Part shown: positions 58,394-61,870 of the stretch, one piece after another
Layout: every line of letters starts with the position of its first letter
Position numbering within the stretch: the first letter of the stretch is position 1
Assembly (NCBI GenBank): GCA_030248135.1
Contig: JASANC010000300.1
Location: 1 to 61,870 of the forward strand
Direction: 5' to 3'
Length of the DNA stretch: 61,870 nt
Source of the DNA: Theristus sp. LFF4_11
Taxonomy: Eukaryota > Nematoda > Chromadorea > Monhysterida > Xyalidae
Program-made: the position numbers and the translations under genes
Notes under the pieces: generated by a model
What the model saw: only the letters and a program-made list of their open reading frames with translations
The model's database searches: none
What the model was told of the DNA's origin: nothing

Positions 58394-58489
58394 TTGAACT
58401 TCGACAGTATGATATAGAAATATAAACAACATCAACATCAGTGTCGAGAGCACAATCAGGGACCGAAGTGCCAGCGAAATGAAGTCATG
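58394..58489 (-). CDS. KCNN: SK potassium channel exon 3 (S2)
   Basis: 96 bases, phase 0-0, 32 residues. ISLALRSLIVLSTLMLMLF then LYHTVEVQ, matching SK2 YSLALKCLISLSTIILLGL and VYHAREIQ. Donor GTGAGT. Confidence 0.95.
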
Positions 58490-58582
58490 CTTGAACGTGA
58501 ATGATACATTGTTTAGTACTCGATGTCAAGCACAATATTTTATGTCTTGTAAAAAAGTATGGAAGGTCATGGACACAATTAC

Positions 58583-58777
58583 CTTCGAAACGAGCGTAAG
58601 CGTGGTGAGTTCCGTGTCGACTATAGTGAACCCAATGCCGACAAGCGCCATCAGCAGCGCGATATCGGCAAGCTTTATGCGCTTGGTAAAGAGTTGCTTG
58701 CGAATGCGGCAACGCATTTTTGCTGTTGAGTCACTACTGATTGCAATCCCGTAGCGGGATGTCCGCCGGTGAATTAC
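58583..58777 (-). CDS. KCNN: SK potassium channel exon 2 (pre-S1 and S1)
   Basis: 195 bases, phase 0-0. RKQLFTKRIKLADIALLMAL then VDTELTTLTLV, matching SK2 RRALFEKRKRLSDYALIF and IETELS: the basic pre-S1 helix and S1. Acceptor TGGTTTAG; donor GTAATT. Sequence before the basic helix (RRTSRYGIAISSDST) is not conserved by eye. Confidence 0.95.
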
Positions 58778-59122
58778 CTAAACCAAAAAAGATATTTCTG
58801 AAATGTACGTACAAATGTACCTATTTTCTTTTTTAATATCCCAATATGTATTTGCACACGAAAATTGGGAATGTTTCACAGTGTCGCGACATTTATATCG
58901 CGACTCCCTGTATTTCCTCCGCAGGGGATGTGGCCAGAATTGTTGGCTTATGTGTTTTTTCTGTTTTGTACGTTGCTTGCACTTATTTATTCGGTTGCTA
59001 CATTATGTTACGGCTTTACACTATCGAAAAAACCGGGTTGCACAGCACATGGTTACAGCACACTGACTTGTTTACGCAGCAGACGCAAGATCAAGCAGTG
59101 TGCTCCAGACATGTGAGATAAC

Positions 59123-59522
59123 ACAAAGCACAAACATTACACAGGGTGTGTGCAAAGTGCAGGCAGTCGGGATATAGGAGTCGCGACACACTGCTGCGAG
59201 AGCGGCAACAAAAGTAAAATAAAAACCAAAAACTTACCAGAATTTTGTTTCACGAATAAATATATTTTAATTCATATTCGGACTGCGTGCAGGCGCAAAA
59301 CAGCGCGTTCAGATTTTAGCTGTGCGGCTTTTCCACAAATTCATTTAACACTACTCCACCTCGCTTGCACAAAACAAAAATACGTTGACTGTACGTTGAA
59401 GAAATGAGAAATTAACAATAATTACATCACAGTTTAACAAACGTGTAATAAAGTTTTGTTTTGTAGTTTTGTTTTGTGCGTGATCGACAAACTGCGGTTA
59501 TAAAAGTTAATCACACAATTAC
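59123..59522. other. SK intron 1 remainder, no gene recognised
   Basis: The 745-base intron between exons 1 and 2 (58,778-59,522) contains AT-rich DNA and short open frames with no splice support. No transposon ends were identified. Confidence 0.4.
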
Positions 59523-59602
59523 CTTAACAGAGCCATCGTTATTGTCTTCGCCTTGATTTTGTTCAACCGTTACAAGGTTCGGGCCACCGTTACATTTTAA
59601 AC
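59523..59602 (-). CDS. KCNN: SK potassium channel exon 1 (N-terminal cytoplasmic, most 5' found)
   Basis: 80 bases, acceptor TTCGCAG, donor GTAATT. It starts in phase 1 and ends in phase 0, joining exon 2 as GSVK-VIHRR. The peptide LKCNGGPNLVTVEQNQGEDN is hydrophilic. It is not the true first exon, as it begins with an acceptor and in mid-codon. The preceding exon must end in phase 1; none is visible on the minus strand up to the window end, while the plus-strand candidates at 28,719-29,152 end in that phase. Confidence 0.7.
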
Positions 59603-59989
59603 CTGCGAACAAAAAACCAATTCGAGCATTTAAAAAGTAAGAAAAAATTGAATCCGATGTCAAAAAACAGATAGCGCTTTAATTCAACAAAAACAAAAGA
59701 TGACAACAATGTCTTTTTTGTGTTTACTGCTGTACACTTTAACTCAAAATTACAACTCTTTTTATGCTTAGACTGTTAGCGAGCACCTAACTCCGCACTC
59801 AACGCAACGCCGTTAGCCTGCTAACGAAGCACGCTATACATTCGATGGATGGAACTTTCGTTAATGCACGCCATTTTCAAAAAAGTATCATTAGTTTTAC
59901 AGAATAAAATTAGGTGTGTTTTTAATCACTTTAATTTTTAGTTTTCAGATGAGTTTTCAGGCAACCTTTTTACTTTAATATATATTTTA

Positions 59990-61080
59990 AGATCGGCTTT
60001 TTCAGAATATCGACCCCCCTTAGGCACAGTTTTCAGATTTTGACGAAATTAAAACCAATCGAACCGTCTCGATGCGCTGAGTTCGAAAATCCTATTTATT
60101 TTTAAATTTGACTCAATTTTATGTTTCAAAAAACGAAAAAACCGTTTTTTGGGGGACCTATAGAAAAATAGTTTTAACTCGCCTCTGCGTTAAGCTATTA
60201 ACAAAATTCAAAAACCAATCAATTTCGCATGTGCTTGCGCACATTTTTTATGTTAACAATGCTATACAAAAAATGCTGTTTTATGCTTTAAATTTAAGAA
60301 AAGCTAAAAGAGCATGTGGTTTTTGCTCTGTTTAGGCACTTTTAAAGCGGATGCGGAGTAGGGTTGCTAAGTGATTCTGAAAGCCCTTGAAAAATGCTAC
60401 AAGTATGCAAAAAATAAAAAAATCGATTGCGCATTAAGATGTTACGATTATTACAATATCGATCGTGCGCATACATAAAGAGTATTTCCTGGTATGCCGA
60501 CAAATTGTGGAGTATTAGGTACCAAAAACGGGTATTAGGGCAACTTTTTGCGCTGAATCCGAAAAAGTGGGTACCGTTGCAAAATTTTGCTACAGTAACC
60601 CAACATTTGCGATTTTTGGCCTTTTTGGCTCTTTTTTGGATTGTTTTTAATCCGTGTGGTGTTATACTTGAACTAATCAGGCCAAATTTGATATCAATCG
60701 GCTCCCCTTAATTATGCGAACAATTTCCATTTAGATACCGTAACTATATCGTAATTACGATAACCCGCAGAGCACGATATTTACCCTTTTTAACAATTTT
60801 TAGACCGAAAGTGACATTTTTTATTCCTGTAGTGTTCTAGTTCTTCCAATTGAATCAAATTTGTATCAGTCAATTACTCTTGATCAGACAAACATTTTTC
60901 ATTTAGAATCCGTAACCATAGCTTGACTTCTGTACCTCTTGAAGCACGGTATTCTACCAAGTTTTCACTATTTTCAGGCATGAAATTGGCTTTATGGTCC
61001 ATGTGTTATACTTGAACGAATCTAGTCAAATTTAACATCAATCTACCAATCAAATTTAGCATCCATCAGACACCGTAACC
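59990..61080 (+). repeat. Decayed relative of the foldback element core
   Basis: Same order and orientation as 22,680-23,815: AAGATCGGCTTTTTCAGAAT, TCGCCTCTGCGTTAAGCTAT, TTCCTGGTATGCCGACAAAT, CGCTGAATCCGAAAAAGTGG and the ~180-base repeats. No inverted partner or TTAA-flanked end was seen here, so it is either a truncated copy or a related non-foldback element. Confidence 0.7.
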
Positions 61081-61600
61081 CTTGTCGACTACCATTCCCA
61101 GTGTGTCTCTTCCCACCCCCAAATTTTTAGGGGCCACCTCAGGTGCTGATTTTTTTATTTTTTATACAGATTACTCCGTGTCTCAAAACGATTTTTATGG
61201 AAATAAAGTTGGAATAAGTGGTGAGTTTATCGAAGATAGAGACCAGACGAGCAACATAGAACTATAATCAATAAATAATCACTATAATTACGACAATTAT
61301 CCGACAATCAACTATAAAAAAAGATTTTTTTATTTTTCCTTTTTTTCCTTTTTTCGTTTTTATAGAGGCCGTTTTTAGGATGCGGTGTAATTCGTATGAA
61401 AAAATAAACACACATATTCGAAGTCAGCAACCTTGATTTGTGTTTGTAACAGGGTTTCAGATTTTTTGTGACTTGTTTTTTTTAATTTTTAATTTATTAT
61501 TAAAGGAATTCCCTCCTCATCCCCATGGCATAGGGCACGATAGAAACATCGGGCAAAGTAAGATTTTTAACTCAGGTTTTGAACGTTTTTCTCAGTAAGA

Positions 61601-61870
61601 TCATGCGGATGCGCGAGCGAGCGTCAGCGAGCGGACAGCGCATCACGCATTATATGAGCCGTTTTCCCCTCGCGCGCGTTTTTCAAACTTTCTCGCTGCC
61701 CTGCAGCGAGCATAGTATAAGCCACAAACTTGGTTCTGTGCACACGAAACGAACACCCAAAGTTGTGCTTGGAGCCGCGAAAAAATTTTCATCGGACGAT
61801 TTTTCATACGCTCTGGACACGAAAAACCTATTCTGAAAATCGTGTTACTTCTTTCTCTTTATATTTTTTT
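61601..61870 (+). mobile_element. GC-rich head of a third composite element (runs off the window)
   Basis: TCATGCGGATGCGCGAGCGA and the following ~260 bases, as at 36,771 and 40,599, preceded again by A. Whether satellite follows cannot be seen. This copy, with different left flanking sequence, confirms the element's left border. Confidence 0.7.

Overview
The window is nuclear DNA from an intron-rich eukaryote, most likely an animal or a close holozoan relative. Genes are split into 70-250 bp exons with GT-AG introns. There is an SK-type (KCNN) potassium channel and a large extracellular protein of PKD-like and C-type-lectin domains. The non-coding DNA is crowded with inverted-repeat transposons, a tRNA-derived SINE and a 149-bp satellite. 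I cannot name the species.

Layout. (1) 1-21,443, plus strand: one giant multi-exon gene, cut by the left window edge, for a secreted or membrane-anchored, N-glycosylation-rich protein. Its core is a four-exon module (intron phases 0-1-0-1). Three modules make a ~2.93 kb unit of 637 codons, and four near-identical units run in tandem (1-11,377). Diverged modules follow, two of them with a C-type-lectin domain shuffled into the phase-1 intron. (2) 21,489-25,572: a 4.1 kb foldback transposon flanked by TTAA. (3) 25,600-36,760: repeats, small MITEs, a SINE with a ~400 bp (AAC)n tail, two probable exons (28,719-29,152) that may be the channel N-terminus, and stretches with nothing recognisable. 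(4) 36,771-44,233: two tandem composite elements, each made of a GC-rich head, a 149-bp satellite array and a ~1 kb terminal-inverted-repeat element. (5) 44,236-59,602: the SK channel locus. (6) 59,990-61,870: a decayed foldback-element core and the start of a third GC-rich head.

The SK locus is the most striking part. Eleven exons can be read that together cover an SK channel from the N-terminal cytoplasmic region to the coiled coil, with every splice phase compatible, but they are not colinear. Exons 1-4 (S1 to S3) lie on the minus strand at 58.1-59.6 kb. Exons 5-8 (S3-S4 linker to the K+ filter) exist twice, in two ~3.8 kb inverted arms. Exons 9-11 (S6 end, calmodulin-binding domain, coiled coil) lie on the plus strand between the arms. 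As written, neither strand can make a full channel. Flipping the 5.7 kb spacer between the arms would put exons 1-11 in order on the minus strand. Two arm boundaries abut the ends of the same MITE family, which suggests a transposon-mediated rearrangement. A mis-assembly at a long inverted repeat, or trans-splicing, are the alternatives.

Limits: exon calls come from reading frames, splice sites, phase continuity and family resemblance by eye. No alignment or search was run. Two patches (around 10,026-10,110 and 36,570-36,760) look like poor consensus sequence.
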